Shown: one piece after another, positions 36,427-44,954 of the stretch
Layout: every line of letters begins with the position of its first letter
How positions within the stretch are numbered: the first letter of the stretch is position 1
DNA from: Halobacteriovorax marinus
GTDB lineage: Bacteria; Bdellovibrionota; Bacteriovoracia; Bacteriovoracales; Bacteriovoracaceae
Length of the DNA stretch: 64,000 nucleotides
Direction: 5' to 3'
Assembly (NCBI GenBank): GCA_002163155.1
Contig: MAAO01000016.1
Location: 248,001-312,000, forward strand
The notes under the pieces: model-generated
Told to the model about the DNA's origin: nothing
Seen by the model: only the letters and a program-made list of their open reading frames with translations
Databases searched by the model: none
Program-made: the position numbers and the translations under genes

Positions 36427-38244
36427 TTAGTTATACATTGCATCAATGTCTTTATCAAACCTTTTAAGTAATTCCTTTTTCTTTAGTTTTAAAGAAGCTG
36501 TGATCATCCCTGATTCAGGAGTGAACTCAATTGGAGCTATATAGAATTTCTTTATTGTTTCAAACTTAGCTAACCTCGAGTTAACTTCCTCAATCTCAGT
36601 GGAAATCATGTCTCTAACGTGCTGATTATTAGCAATTTCTTCTATTGTACAGTTTGTTTTAAGTCCAAGTTGATCAAGGTAAGGAAGGAAGGATTCCTTT
36701 TCAATCCCTACTATTGCTGTGAGAAACTTCCGCTTGTCACCAATTACCATGAAGTGGGCAACGTTTAATCGTCCCTTCATCAAATTTTCTATTTTTTGTG
36801 GTGCGACATTTTTTCCACCAGATGTAATAATAATATCTTTCTTACGATCTGTAATTTTCAGGTAGCCTTCGGATGTTAATTCCCCAATGTCTCCAGTTTT
36901 AAACCAGCCATCTTCAAAGGCATTCTTTGTCTCCACATCATTCTTGTAGTACTCACTAAATAATGCCGTTGATTTTATAAGTATCTCTCCATCACTAGCA
37001 AAGCGAAATTGCGTATCTCCTAAGGGGAAGCCGACGGTGCCTGGGATTTGTTTCATAATAGGGTTAAGGCAGCAGGGAGCAATTGTTTCTGTGAGTCCAT
37101 ACCCTTCAAGAATTGTTAGGTTGGCATTTCTTAAAAATTTAATGATATCAACTGAAAGAGGGGCTCCACCTGAAACAAAGAAACGAATTTTCCCACCAAA
37201 TCTCTCATAAATTTTTGAGTAGACTGTTTTAAATGCTAATGCTCTCGCCATAATTATTGTCGTAGGAGGTGATTGGTCACTATCTAAATAACTAAAATAT
37301 TCATTGGATACTTTTTCGGCCCAAACGAAAGCTTTTTGTTTAATCATTCCTTCGCTTTGAATGTTGGATTTGACCTTCGAATATATTTTTTCAAAGATTC
37401 TTGGTACAGAGATCATGATTGTGGGTCGGCTAAGGCCTATATTATCCACCAGCCTTTCAATACTTTCTGCATAAATTGTTTCAAGTCCTAGGGCCAAATG
37501 TAACATGGAGTCACTTCTACCGAGAACATGTGATAAAGGTAGAAAAGTTAGGGACCTATCTGATCCATCTATATTAGTACTTAAGGTCAGTTTGACGTTA
37601 TCTAACATGGCCCAAAAGGCGCTATGTCTAATAGTTGCTCCCTTTGGGGCTCCTGTTGTTCCAGATGTGTAGATTATTGAAGCAAGGGATTCGTCTTGTA
37701 CGCAATTAATAAGCTCTTCAACCCTTTCTGGTTTCTTATCAAGGATACTTTTTCCTTGAAGTAGGCAGTGGGAGTGAGAGATCACTTTGAAGTTCTTTCG
37801 AGCATCTTCCAGTAGGGATTCATCTATGTCAGTTAAGGCGATAATAGTTTTTAAATTTGGAAGTTTCTCTTTAATTTCAAGTATCTTTTTAAATTGAATT
37901 TCACTATCTAAGACAAGCATATTTGATTCAGAATGATTTAGAATAAATAGAATTTCACTTGAGATGTAGGTGGGATAAATTGGAACAACGACGGCATTTA
38001 GCGATAAAGAAGCGAGGTCATAAAAGTGCCATATATGACTAGTGTCTGCCAGGATAGAAATTTTCTCTTCACTCGCTAGACCTTCATTTTCTAAACTTAG
38101 AATAATATGTGAAATTGTCTCGTAGTATTCTTTCGTTGTTATAGTTTTTATTTTATTTTGTTCAATCCATCCAATAGATTTAGAGTTCGGAGCTTTTTTA
38201 AATTTCTCTAATAGGAGAGAAGGAATGTTCTTCTTGATAATCAT
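36427..38244 (-). CDS. Long-chain acyl-CoA synthetase (AMP-forming)
   Basis: These enzymes activate fatty acids to acyl-CoA through an acyl-AMP intermediate at the inner membrane. The 605-residue protein has the P-loop IIYTSGTTGAPKGATI (about 188-203), GYGLTETIAPCC (about 378-389), GWFKTGDIGELTSEGYLKITDRKKDIIITSGGK split as motif A7-A8 (about 447-479), and APQKIE leading into the small C-terminal domain. Length and the extra helical region between A3 and A5 fit the eukaryote-like FadD15/long-chain group rather than short FadD. Carboxylate range cannot be told from sequence. Confidence 0.92.
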   Translation of the reverse strand: MIIKKNIPSLLLEKFKKAPNSKSIGWIEQNKIKTITTKEYYETISHIILSLENEGLASEEKISILADTSHIWHFYDLASLSLNAVVVPIYPTYISSEILFILNHSESNMLVLDSEIQFKKILEIKEKLPNLKTIIALTDIDESLLEDARKNFKVISHSHCLLQGKSILDKKPERVEELINCVQDESLASIIYTSGTTGAPKGATIRHSAFWAMLDNVKLTLSTNIDGSDRSLTFLPLSHVLGRSDSMLHLALGLETIYAESIERLVDNIGLSRPTIMISVPRIFEKIYSKVKSNIQSEGMIKQKAFVWAEKVSNEYFSYLDSDQSPPTTIIMARALAFKTVYSKIYERFGGKIRFFVSGGAPLSVDIIKFLRNANLTILEGYGLTETIAPCCLNPIMKQIPGTVGFPLGDTQFRFASDGEILIKSTALFSEYYKNDVETKNAFEDGWFKTGDIGELTSEGYLKITDRKKDIIITSGGKNVAPQKIENLMKGRLNVAHFMVIGDKRKFLTAIVGIEKESFLPYLDQLGLKTNCTIEEIANNQHVRDMISTEIEEVNSRLAKFETIKKFYIAPIEFTPESGMITASLKLKKKELLKRFDKDIDAMYN

Positions 38245-38352
38245 TTTTTTATTATTCCCAGTATTAAGTACTTTGTTTTTGAATACTTACATAATTAATT
38301 TGTGCATATAATTTTAATCTATCTAGAGCTGAAATGGAACTAGAGGGGAAAA

Positions 38353-38613
38353 ATGCAAAAAGTTATCGTTATATCGGGTTGTCAGAAAAGTAGGGTAAAC
38401 AGGTTTTGTTGCGAATATGACTTTCACTTTATTGGATACCTGTGTGGAAAGAAAGTTACAAAAATAAAGATAACATCAAGAAGCGATCAGAAAATTATGA
38501 AAGGAGATGAGTATCTCTTATTCTTAGAAGTGCTATCGCTGAAAAGGGGAGTATTATTGGCAAGCTTAATTAAGTTTAAGAACCTTAAAAACATTTGTTA
38601 CCTCAATAAATGA
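38353..38613 (+). CDS. Small hypothetical protein, cysteine-containing
   Basis: I do not recognise this 86-residue product. It is basic, with five cysteines scattered over the length (about residues 10, 19, 20, 31 and 82) and a short hydrophobic stretch near 59-72 (LEVLSLKRGVLLASL). The start follows a good AGAGGGG site with 5-7 bases spacing, and a -10-like TATAAT lies at 38307-38312, so it is probably real. It is followed after 41 bases by the HisKA-like small gene. Confidence 0.55.
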   Translation: MQKVIVISGCQKSRVNRFCCEYDFHFIGYLCGKKVTKIKITSRSDQKIMKGDEYLLFLEVLSLKRGVLLASLIKFKNLKNICYLNK

Positions 38614-38654
38614 TATGGTAGAGTTTTAGCTTATTACCAAATGGAGCTAATAGA

Positions 38655-38894
38655 ATGGTTGAATCAATGGATGATCTTGCGTTAACTGAAAGAAAGTTTC
38701 TACATGATATTAGTAATCAACTTGTTGTTGCTCAAGGCATGGGAAATATTGCACTTAAAAAGTTTAAGGAATCTGAAGCTGATGCACCAGTTGACCAAAA
38801 AGCAATTGAACGTTTAGAGAAGTCTGTAAAGGCGATTGATAAAATGATAGTTCTAGTGAAAGAGCGAAGGCATGTTCTTCACTCTCTAGTTTAG
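38655..38894 (+). CDS. Small protein resembling a histidine-kinase H-box helix pair
   Basis: The 79-residue product is two long helices. The segment ERKFLHDISNQLVVAQGMGN (about 12-31) resembles the H-box of histidine kinases, where the His of FxHDxxN is phosphorylated; the second helix (about 45-75) would complete the four-helix dimer. No ATPase domain follows, so by itself it could only be a phosphotransfer module or a dimerising decoy. The family could not be confirmed. It is convergent with the next gene, with 9 bases between the stops. Confidence 0.6.
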   Translation: MVESMDDLALTERKFLHDISNQLVVAQGMGNIALKKFKESEADAPVDQKAIERLEKSVKAIDKMIVLVKERRHVLHSLV

Positions 38895-38903
38895 AATTTA
38901 GAT

Positions 38904-39305
38904 CTATTTGACTTTCACATTGACCTTGTCGCCAATCATGAAATTTCCAATATCGTAAACTTTAGAATCTTTGCCAACGTTAATCGTTTGTAAAGAGGCT
39001 ATTGCAGTTTCTTTTTCAGAATGTAATACCTTTAATTCACCAATTTTAAATTTATAGTTATAACGTTGCTTTCTTTCGTAAGGGTCAAGCCTTGAGATTG
39101 TTCTATAAACATCTAGAGTTGTCCCTTCTGAGACGCCTTGCTTACTTCCTATATTGACATAGAAGTTCTTATTAATGGACTCGTTTTCAATTCCCATAGG
39201 TAAGTCTTGTACGATACTAAAAATTATGAAGTCACGTGCGAAGCCCATGCTTGCAGTAAACATGAAAATTAATACTGTAATAATTTGCAGGTTAATCCTC
39301 TTCAT
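38904..39305 (-). CDS. Exported small beta-domain protein, FlgT-C-like
   Basis: The 133-residue product has a signal peptide (about 1-23, ending MGFA). The mature part is a beta domain with NFYVNIGSKQGVSEGTTLDVYR (about 46-67) and KIGELKVLHSEKETAIASL (about 86-104). This pattern, a statement that the value is an exported constant and then a conserved glycine-rich turn, is found in the C-terminal domain of FlgT-type and related envelope proteins. The likeness is by eye only. It follows no operon partner closely. Confidence 0.6.
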   Translation of the reverse strand: MKRINLQIITVLIFMFTASMGFARDFIIFSIVQDLPMGIENESINKNFYVNIGSKQGVSEGTTLDVYRTISRLDPYERKQRYNYKFKIGELKVLHSEKETAIASLQTINVGKDSKVYDIGNFMIGDKVNVKVK

Positions 39306-39462
39306 TTCAATTCCTAAGTTGCAGGTCAGCCGAAATAAATCTCGGTCTTAGCTACTATTCGTATTTAATTGAATGAAACTAAAGGTTGCTCTCAAAAACA
39401 TCAGTATTAATGCAATAGTAGGAGTTTTTTGCCTATGAGAAGGAGTGAACAGGTGGAAGATT

Positions 39463-39486
39463 GCCTCCTATAAAAGAGTAGGAGGC
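39463..39486 (-). terminator. Hairpin after the peptide-binding lipoprotein gene
   Basis: GCCTCCTA and TAGGAGGC form a perfect 8-base-pair stem with an 8-base loop, 10 bases beyond the stop codon of the minus-strand gene. The following minus-strand bases are only weakly T-rich, so termination may be incomplete or factor-aided. Confidence 0.6.
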
Positions 39487-39495
39487 AAAATCAAA

Positions 39496-41220
39496 TTATT
39501 GGTTATTCAAGTTTAAGTATTTAAAATTATTATATATGAGATCAGAGTGTCTATAGTTCTTTAACCTTTCATGGTAGAGAATATAGTTTCGTGAGTAATA
39601 CTGCATAATCCAAGGTAACTCATCAACTATGATTTGTTCCATTCTCTTCATGAGATCAACTTTCTGTGGACCATTTGGTAGAACTTTCATTTTATCAAAA
39701 AGTTTGTCGAATATCTTGTTTTCATAAAAGGTTGAATTTGGCCCAGGAGCATGGTTTCTTGAAATAAGAAGTTGTAGTACATTTTCTGCATCTGGGTAAT
39801 CAAGCGCCCAGCCATCTTGCCAGAATTGAAGCTTTCCTTGTCTCGCTTTTTCCAGGAATGCTGGGAATGTATTTAGGGCAATCTGTACTTTGATTCCAAT
39901 TTTGGCTAATTCAGATTTTATAAAATCTGCTTGCTGTCTATTGGTTGCACTTACACCTCTTACATCATAAGTGAGTGCTGGTAAGCCTTTGCCTTCTGGG
40001 TAGCCTGCTTTCTTCAAGTATTTTTTAGCCTCTTCTTTGTCATGAGTATAGGGTAATTTTGAAGATGGGTCGTATCCGGGAATACCTGGTGGAAATATAG
40101 AGTTGGATTTTTGACCAATATTATTCGTAAATACTTGTATGTATCTCTCTACGTCAATTGCGTGAGCTATTGCTTTACGTAAATTTAAATTTTTACCAAG
40201 TAGGGGGTCCTGCATATTAAAAGATAACCACCAGTAGGTTAGAGTAGGGAATATTTGGAGACGTATTTTTTCTTTTTGAAGTTCTTCGGTAAGGTTACCA
40301 TTGGGATCAACTGCTGAACTGTAGTTATCTTTTGGAATGACTAGATAATCAATTTTCTTAGCCTTAAAGTTTAACCATCTTGTTTGTGCTTCTTTATAAA
40401 CATTGTATTCAATTTTATCAATGAATGGAATAACCTTGCCAGCATCAGCTAATAGGTTTCTACTGTTTGCTATGCGATCACCCTGCCCAGGGTAAAAAGA
40501 TTTTCTATAGTTTTCATTCCTTATGAGTTTTAGTTTATTAATAGATTCCCATTTATCTAATTTATAAGGACCAGTTCCTATAATTTTTTCATTTAAATTG
40601 TTTTCATACATTTCTATGGCTTCAATAGGAATAGGCGAGGTAAAACTCATGGCTAAAGTGTAAATCATTTGTGGATAAGGTTCATTTAATTCAATGACCA
40701 ATGTGTGATCATCAGTTGTGTAGAGACCAGAAATTTCATTGTTTTTAAAGTTATCGAATGATCTTTTTGCTTTTTGTCTAAATTCATTTAGTCCTTTGAT
40801 CTTTTGATCAAATAACCACCATCCATTACTATTAGTTGGGAGATAGGCAAGTCTCTTAATTTGATTTACAAAATCCCTTGCTAAGACAAATCTTTTCTTA
40901 CCTTTAAATGCGGGGTCATCATGGTATTGGATACCTTTTCGAATTTTTATCGTGTATTTCTTTCCCTCATTTTCTATTAAAGGCATTCCTTCCGCCAACA
41001 ATGGTTGAAGTGTGTAAGGTCTTTTTAGATAGTGGTATTCATAAAGTTGTTCATACCCTTGGTAGACAATAGAAGCGGAAATAGTGTCATAACTATTTGC
41101 TGGATCTAATGTTGAAATTTCTCCAGATAATGAAACATTTAATGCACTCGAATAATCCTTCTTAGTACAAGAAATGAAAGTGATTACACTGCAGATAAAA
41201 AATATGTTTATTAACTTCAT
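39496..41220 (-). CDS. Oligopeptide/dipeptide ABC transporter substrate-binding lipoprotein
   Basis: This is a family 5 extracellular solute-binding protein (OppA/DppA type), anchored in the membrane by a lipid. The frame is open from 41250, but AAAGGAAAC directly before the ATG at 41220 and the short lipoprotein signal ending FISC fix the start, giving 574 residues with Cys at about 18. SLSGEISTLDPANSYDT, IIGTGPYKLDKWE and the late WALDYPDAENVLQLL are typical of the family. No permease or ATPase genes lie nearby, so the transporter partners are elsewhere or the protein works alone, for example in sensing. Confidence 0.9.
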   Translation of the reverse strand: MKLINIFFICSVITFISCTKKDYSSALNVSLSGEISTLDPANSYDTISASIVYQGYEQLYEYHYLKRPYTLQPLLAEGMPLIENEGKKYTIKIRKGIQYHDDPAFKGKKRFVLARDFVNQIKRLAYLPTNSNGWWLFDQKIKGLNEFRQKAKRSFDNFKNNEISGLYTTDDHTLVIELNEPYPQMIYTLAMSFTSPIPIEAIEMYENNLNEKIIGTGPYKLDKWESINKLKLIRNENYRKSFYPGQGDRIANSRNLLADAGKVIPFIDKIEYNVYKEAQTRWLNFKAKKIDYLVIPKDNYSSAVDPNGNLTEELQKEKIRLQIFPTLTYWWLSFNMQDPLLGKNLNLRKAIAHAIDVERYIQVFTNNIGQKSNSIFPPGIPGYDPSSKLPYTHDKEEAKKYLKKAGYPEGKGLPALTYDVRGVSATNRQQADFIKSELAKIGIKVQIALNTFPAFLEKARQGKLQFWQDGWALDYPDAENVLQLLISRNHAPGPNSTFYENKIFDKLFDKMKVLPNGPQKVDLMKRMEQIIVDELPWIMQYYSRNYILYHERLKNYRHSDLIYNNFKYLNLNNQ

Positions 41221-41270
41221 AAGTTTCCTTTGTTTTAATAAAGCTATCATAATTTTATTTGTTAGTGAAT

Positions 41271-41771
41271 TTATTGAGAATTGTTTAATACTTTTGAAAA
41301 GATTCTTTGAATGTCATCAAATTGATGACCCTTACTTTGAGCGTAACGAAAAACTTTTTGCTTCATTTTCTGCTGGGCTTCGTAAGCTAAGAGATTATAT
41401 GACTCTTTATCGAGTGACTTTTTCACAATAATCTTTCCAAGCTGATGATCACTAGTAATTGAATATTCAGAGAAGACTTCATGGATTAAACTCAATTCCA
41501 CTTCGACAAACTCTTGCTTCAGCTTCATTTGAATAAATTCAGGATGTAGCCCTTTATGCATATATGCCTGAATGCGTGCAATCGAGTAATTTTCTTCTCT
41601 TAAGTAGCCGAGATCAATAATTTTATCAATAGTCGCACTAATGTGAATAGATTCATAACCTCTGTCTTTTAATTTCTTTGTAATTTTATAATTTGAGTAA
41701 TCCTGCTTCGCTAGAAGTCGAATTGCGTATAGATAGGCTGATTTTTCTGAGGATTCTTCATTTATTTTCAT
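41271..41771 (-). CDS. recX: Recombination regulator RecX
   Basis: RecX binds within the RecA filament and limits its activity. The 166-residue product is made of three-helix repeats typical of the family, with YLYAIRLLAKQDYSNYKITKKL (split helices, about 13-35), IDLGYLREENYSIARI (about 51-66) and GLHPEFIQMKLKQ (about 73-85). It lies directly downstream of recA, separated by a hairpin, which is the common arrangement. It is short and divergent, so the name relies partly on position. Confidence 0.88.
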   Translation of the reverse strand: MKINEESSEKSAYLYAIRLLAKQDYSNYKITKKLKDRGYESIHISATIDKIIDLGYLREENYSIARIQAYMHKGLHPEFIQMKLKQEFVEVELSLIHEVFSEYSITSDHQLGKIIVKKSLDKESYNLLAYEAQQKMKQKVFRYAQSKGHQFDDIQRIFSKVLNNSQ

Positions 41772-41780
41772 AAATTAAAA

Positions 41781-41810
41781 CCAAGGGCCAGAAATTCATC
41801 TGGGCCTTGG
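41781..41810 (-). terminator. Attenuating hairpin between recA and recX
   Basis: On the minus strand CCAAGGCCCAGA and TCTGGCCCTTGG pair with one internal mismatch around a 6-base loop, followed by TTTTAATTT running into the recX ATG. In E. coli a terminator in the same place lets only a small part of recA transcripts enter recX; the same logic fits here. Confidence 0.8.
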
Positions 41811-41824
41811 CCTTTGATAAAGAG

Positions 41825-42952
41825 TTATTGAATTGTTTTCTTTGATTTCTTTGTTTTCTTTGCAGGAGCTGCAGCTGCTTCAGCTACGACTTCTTCAATA
41901 ATTTCACCAGTCTCTTCATTAACTTGTGGCTCATCACTCTCGATTAAACCATTCTTTGCTAAGACTTTGTTTTTAATTTCTTCGAAGATCTCTGGGTTTT
42001 CTTTAAGAAACTTCTTAGAGTTTTCTCTTCCCTGTCCAATTTTAGCATTACTGTATGAAAACCAAGAACCGGCTTTTTCAACAACAGCATGTTCAACAGC
42101 TAGATCTAGTACGTCTCCAGTCTTAGAAATACCTTCGCCGTACATGATATCGAATTCAATTTGTCTAAATGGAGGAGCAACTTTGTTTTTTACAACTTTA
42201 ACTCTTGTTCTGTTACCAGTAACTTCGTCACCATTTTTAATGGCTCCAATTCTTCTAATATCCAAACGTACAGAAGCGTAGAATTTAAGAGCATTTCCAC
42301 CAGTCGTTGTTTCGGGATTACCGAACATAACACCAATCTTCATTCTCAGTTGGTTTATAAAAATTACAGTTGTATTTGAACGAGCAATTGATCCAGTAAG
42401 CTTTCTTAATGCCTGAGACATTAGTCTTGCTTGTAGACCCATGTGTGAATCACCCATGTCTCCTTCAAGTTCAGCTCTTGGAGTCAGAGCAGCCACGGAG
42501 TCGATAATCAGGAGGTCAACCGAACCAGATCTAACAAGCATGTCAGTTATTTCTAACGCTTGTTCTCCACTGTCAGGCTGAGATATAAGTGTGTTTGGAA
42601 TATCGACTCCAAGTTTCTCTGCATAATATGTATCAAGGGCATGTTCAGCATCAATAAATGCAACTGTTCCACCAGCTTTCTGACATTCAGCGGCCATATG
42701 AAGTGTAAGTGTTGTTTTACCTGAAGATTCTGGACCGTAAATCTCAATGATTCTTCCTTGTGGAATACCACCAACTCCAAGCGCAAGGTCTAAACCAAGA
42801 CAACCTGTAGATATTGAAGGAACCTTTTCTAGTTTCTTGTCAGCATCAAGCTTCATAATGGCGCCTTTACCAAATTGTTTTTCAATTGTGGCAAGTGCTA
42901 GGTCTAGTGCTTTTGTTTTGTTTGCATCTGTCATTGTTGATTTTGAAGCCAT
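41825..42952 (-). CDS. recA: Recombinase RecA
   Basis: RecA forms filaments on single-stranded DNA for homologous recombination and SOS control. The 375-residue product has Walker [10 protein letters not shown] (about 73-81), [19 protein letters not shown] and loop L1/L2 with [27 protein letters not shown], all near-identical to the family. The C terminus is long, acidic and then Ala/Lys-rich (about 335-375), fitting the usual regulatory tail. An SD TAGGAG precedes the ATG. Upstream are a promoter candidate, an inverted repeat and iterated 9-mers. Confidence 0.99.
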   Translation of the reverse strand: MASKSTMTDANKTKALDLALATIEKQFGKGAIMKLDADKKLEKVPSISTGCLGLDLALGVGGIPQGRIIEIYGPESSGKTTLTLHMAAECQKAGGTVAFIDAEHALDTYYAEKLGVDIPNTLISQPDSGEQALEITDMLVRSGSVDLLIIDSVAALTPRAELEGDMGDSHMGLQARLMSQALRKLTGSIARSNTTVIFINQLRMKIGVMFGNPETTTGGNALKFYASVRLDIRRIGAIKNGDEVTGNRTRVKVVKNKVAPPFRQIEFDIMYGEGISKTGDVLDLAVEHAVVEKAGSWFSYSNAKIGQGRENSKKFLKENPEIFEEIKNKVLAKNGLIESDEPQVNEETGEIIEEVVAEAAAAPAKKTKKSKKTIQ

Positions 42953-42984
42953 GCTTTCTACTCCTACATAATAAATTTAAGTGT

Positions 42985-43005
42985 GTGATAATTTTACGCT
43001 ATCAC
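42985..43005 (-). repeat. Inverted repeat in the recA leader
   Basis: GTGATA and TATCAC are separated by 9 bases, 33 bases before the recA start. It has the form of an operator for a dimeric regulator but matches neither the E. coli LexA box (CTGT-N8-ACAG) nor the TTAC-N3-GTAA site reported for Bdellovibrio LexA. Confidence 0.45.
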
Positions 43006-43074
43006 TATAAATGCCGTTAAGCACGATCAAACTTGTGCAAAAAGGTTAACTTTGAGTGATTTCAAGGGCTCGAA

Positions 43075-43104
43075 ATTAAAGGCCTTGAGACTTAAAAAGG
43101 TCAA
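43075..43104 (-). promoter_or_regulatory. Candidate recA promoter
   Basis: On the minus strand TTGACC (43104-43099) and TTTAAT (43080-43075), each one base from consensus, are spaced by 18 bases. This would start transcription near 43068 and leave a leader of about 115 bases before recA. It lies between the 9-mer repeats and the inverted repeat at 42985. Confidence 0.5.
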
Positions 43105-43143
43105 CTTTTTACTAAAGTACTGATCTGTTCTTTACTTATTATT

Positions 43144-43193
43144 TGCGTAAGTAGTGCGTAAGTCAAGGGGAAAAATGCGTAAGTTGCGTAAGT
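43144..43193. repeat. Four copies of the 9-mer TGCGTAAGT upstream of recA
   Basis: Copies lie at 43144-43152, 43155-43163, 43176-43184 and 43185-43193, all exact and in the same direction. Start-to-start distances are 11, 21 and 9 bases. They sit between the pgpA stop codon and the recA promoter candidate, about 40-90 bases upstream of its -35. They look like an array of protein-binding sites. Confidence 0.85.
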
Positions 43194-43682
43194 TTATATG
43201 ACGCCGAGTGATATAAGAGCTAGGTAAGAGAGACCTGCATAGATTCCACTAACGATATCGTCTAAAATAGTTCCAGCACCATGTTTAACATCTTTGTCGA
43301 AATAGGTTGCTGGCCAAAACTTTATGATGTCAAAGAAGCGGAATAGAGCAAAGATGACGACATAGTGGATAATTGATTGGTCTTGAAGGAATAGCCATGT
43401 TGTAGCGATACCAAGTGATTCATCGATTACGATCCAAGAAGGGTCGTGAAGATCATATTTTCTCTGAGTATAATCAGCAATGAAGCAAGCGCCGGCAGTG
43501 GCTATTACTAAAAATGGTATAAAGAGAAAGAATGGTGCGCCGCTAAGCCCTAGTGCGTAAAGAAAGGGCATCGTAACAAGAGTTCCGAATGTTCCAGGGG
43601 CCCAAGGGAAAAAGCCTGACCCACATACGGAAAGAAAGAAAATATCTAGATTTTTGACACTGAGCTGATTTTTATTCGACAT
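43194..43682 (-). CDS. pgpA: Phosphatidylglycerophosphatase A
   Basis: PgpA removes the phosphate of phosphatidylglycerophosphate to make phosphatidylglycerol in the inner membrane. The 162-residue product has GSGFFPWAPGTFGTL (about 17-31), VIDESLGIATTW (about 83-94) and FRFFDIIKFWPA with GAGTILDDIVSGIYAG (about 115-150), which are the three family motifs with their acidic residues, plus about four membrane segments. It is transcribed towards recA; the stop abuts the last of four 9-mer repeats. Confidence 0.93.
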   Translation of the reverse strand: MSNKNQLSVKNLDIFFLSVCGSGFFPWAPGTFGTLVTMPFLYALGLSGAPFFLFIPFLVIATAGACFIADYTQRKYDLHDPSWIVIDESLGIATTWLFLQDQSIIHYVVIFALFRFFDIIKFWPATYFDKDVKHGAGTILDDIVSGIYAGLSYLALISLGVI

Positions 43683-43727
43683 GTAGTTATGGTATTTTAT
43701 TTTGTTCTTTAAGGAAATAGATTTAAT

Positions 43728-44954
43728 ATGGTTAGACCTGATTATTTAGCAAATTATATGTTCGACTGGGAAATTCTTGATGTCGTTGTAAGTGGAAGAT
43801 CTGCACTGGACTCTAAGTTCTTTGTGGGGCCTATAGGTGACACTTCTCAAGTGAATCAATTTCTCAGGGGATATGGATTAGATCCTGGAGATCCAATTAG
43901 CCGCGCAGAGCTTTTTGGGAACTTTCAAGAAACATTACAGTTTATTAAGAGGTACTTTCTAAAAGAAGGTAATGAAGAGGGTCTTGATTTAAAGATACCG
44001 AACTCTTTATATATGATTACAGATATTGGAGAACTTTTCTTGATGGCCACTGGTCAAAGAGAAGGAATAACCAAAGAAGATGAAATGTGGGCAGAAATTA
44101 TCTTAAAAATAATGCACACAATCCTTCATGTTGATAAGGATCTTAGATCTAACTATTTTTCTGTCATTCAAACTCAAATATTTGATAAATTTTATAAATA
44201 TGTTACTAGAGAAAATGAAGAGCTATTCCTCTCCAATGGAGAAGAAAAAATTAAGTTACTGGACTTTGAAACTAAGTCTAAGAAGACTAGAGAAAGTGTA
44301 ATAATTAAACTTCTTCACAAAGCTGAAAATGTCGCTGAGGAATTATTTGATAGAGTAGGAGTAAGATTTATTACTGAGACAAAATTCGATGCTCTAAGAG
44401 TTGTGAATTTTCTTGTTAAGGAAAATATCATTATTCCTCACAATGTTAAACCAAGTCGCTCAGTAAATACCCTCGTTGATTTAACAGTCTTAAAAGAAAA
44501 ATATCAGAATGTTATTAAAATGAGTCTTCGTAATGATTTGGCAGAAGACAGGTTTGTAAATGCTGTTGAGAGAGAAATAAGTGAGTGTATGGTTGGTGCT
44601 GGTGGAGATAGAAATAAACACACATCAAACAAATACAAGGCTATTCAGTTTACGTGTCGACAACTTATTAAATATAAGAATCCATTCTTGCAGGAATTTA
44701 ATGACGTTAGAAAAGTCGCTAAAGCTGATGGAGATAATGAATTAGCAAAGAAAATTCTTAATTTAGATGTTTCACTTATTGCTCGAGATATTAGATTCTT
44801 TTATCCCTTTGAAGTTCAAGTTGTGGATATAAAGTCTCATAAAGATAATACTGAAGGAGAGGCTTCTCATTTGGATTATAAAAAGGCCCAAGCTAAATCA
44901 GCCATGAATCGAGTTTTTGGCAACTTGATGAAATATAAGAATATTGAAGCTTAG
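43728..44954 (+). CDS. Possible RelA/SpoT-fold protein of unknown function
   Basis: I do not recognise the full 408-residue protein. Residues 1-190 are helical. The second half has an order of elements like the (p)ppGpp synthetase fold: ELFDRVGVRFITET (about 205-218, compare D-x-x-G-x-R-I), NKYKAIQFTCRQLI (about 302-315, compare GYQSIH), FFYPFEVQVVDIKSH (about 360-374, compare EVQIRT) and EGEASHLDYKK (about 379-389). It could be a synthetase, an inactive relative or something else. The first gene base is only 45 bases from divergent pgpA. Confidence 0.6.
   Translation: MVRPDYLANYMFDWEILDVVVSGRSALDSKFFVGPIGDTSQVNQFLRGYGLDPGDPISRAELFGNFQETLQFIKRYFLKEGNEEGLDLKIPNSLYMITDIGELFLMATGQREGITKEDEMWAEIILKIMHTILHVDKDLRSNYFSVIQTQIFDKFYKYVTRENEELFLSNGEEKIKLLDFETKSKKTRESVIIKLLHKAENVAEELFDRVGVRFITETKFDALRVVNFLVKENIIIPHNVKPSRSVNTLVDLTVLKEKYQNVIKMSLRNDLAEDRFVNAVEREISECMVGAGGDRNKHTSNKYKAIQFTCRQLIKYKNPFLQEFNDVRKVAKADGDNELAKKILNLDVSLIARDIRFFYPFEVQVVDIKSHKDNTEGEASHLDYKKAQAKSAMNRVFGNLMKYKNIEA

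Noticed and set aside
39306-39495. Short plus-strand ORF ending in the 39463 hairpin
   Set aside because: It has only 13 codons and no conserved feature; the hairpin is better read as the end of the minus-strand lipoprotein gene.
41967-42281. Plus-strand ORFs inside recA
   Set aside because: recA fully explains the region; these frames are antisense shadows.
42953-43193. LexA box before recA
   Set aside because: Neither CTGT-N8-ACAG nor TTAC-N3-GTAA is present in the leader; only the dyad and the 9-mer array were found.
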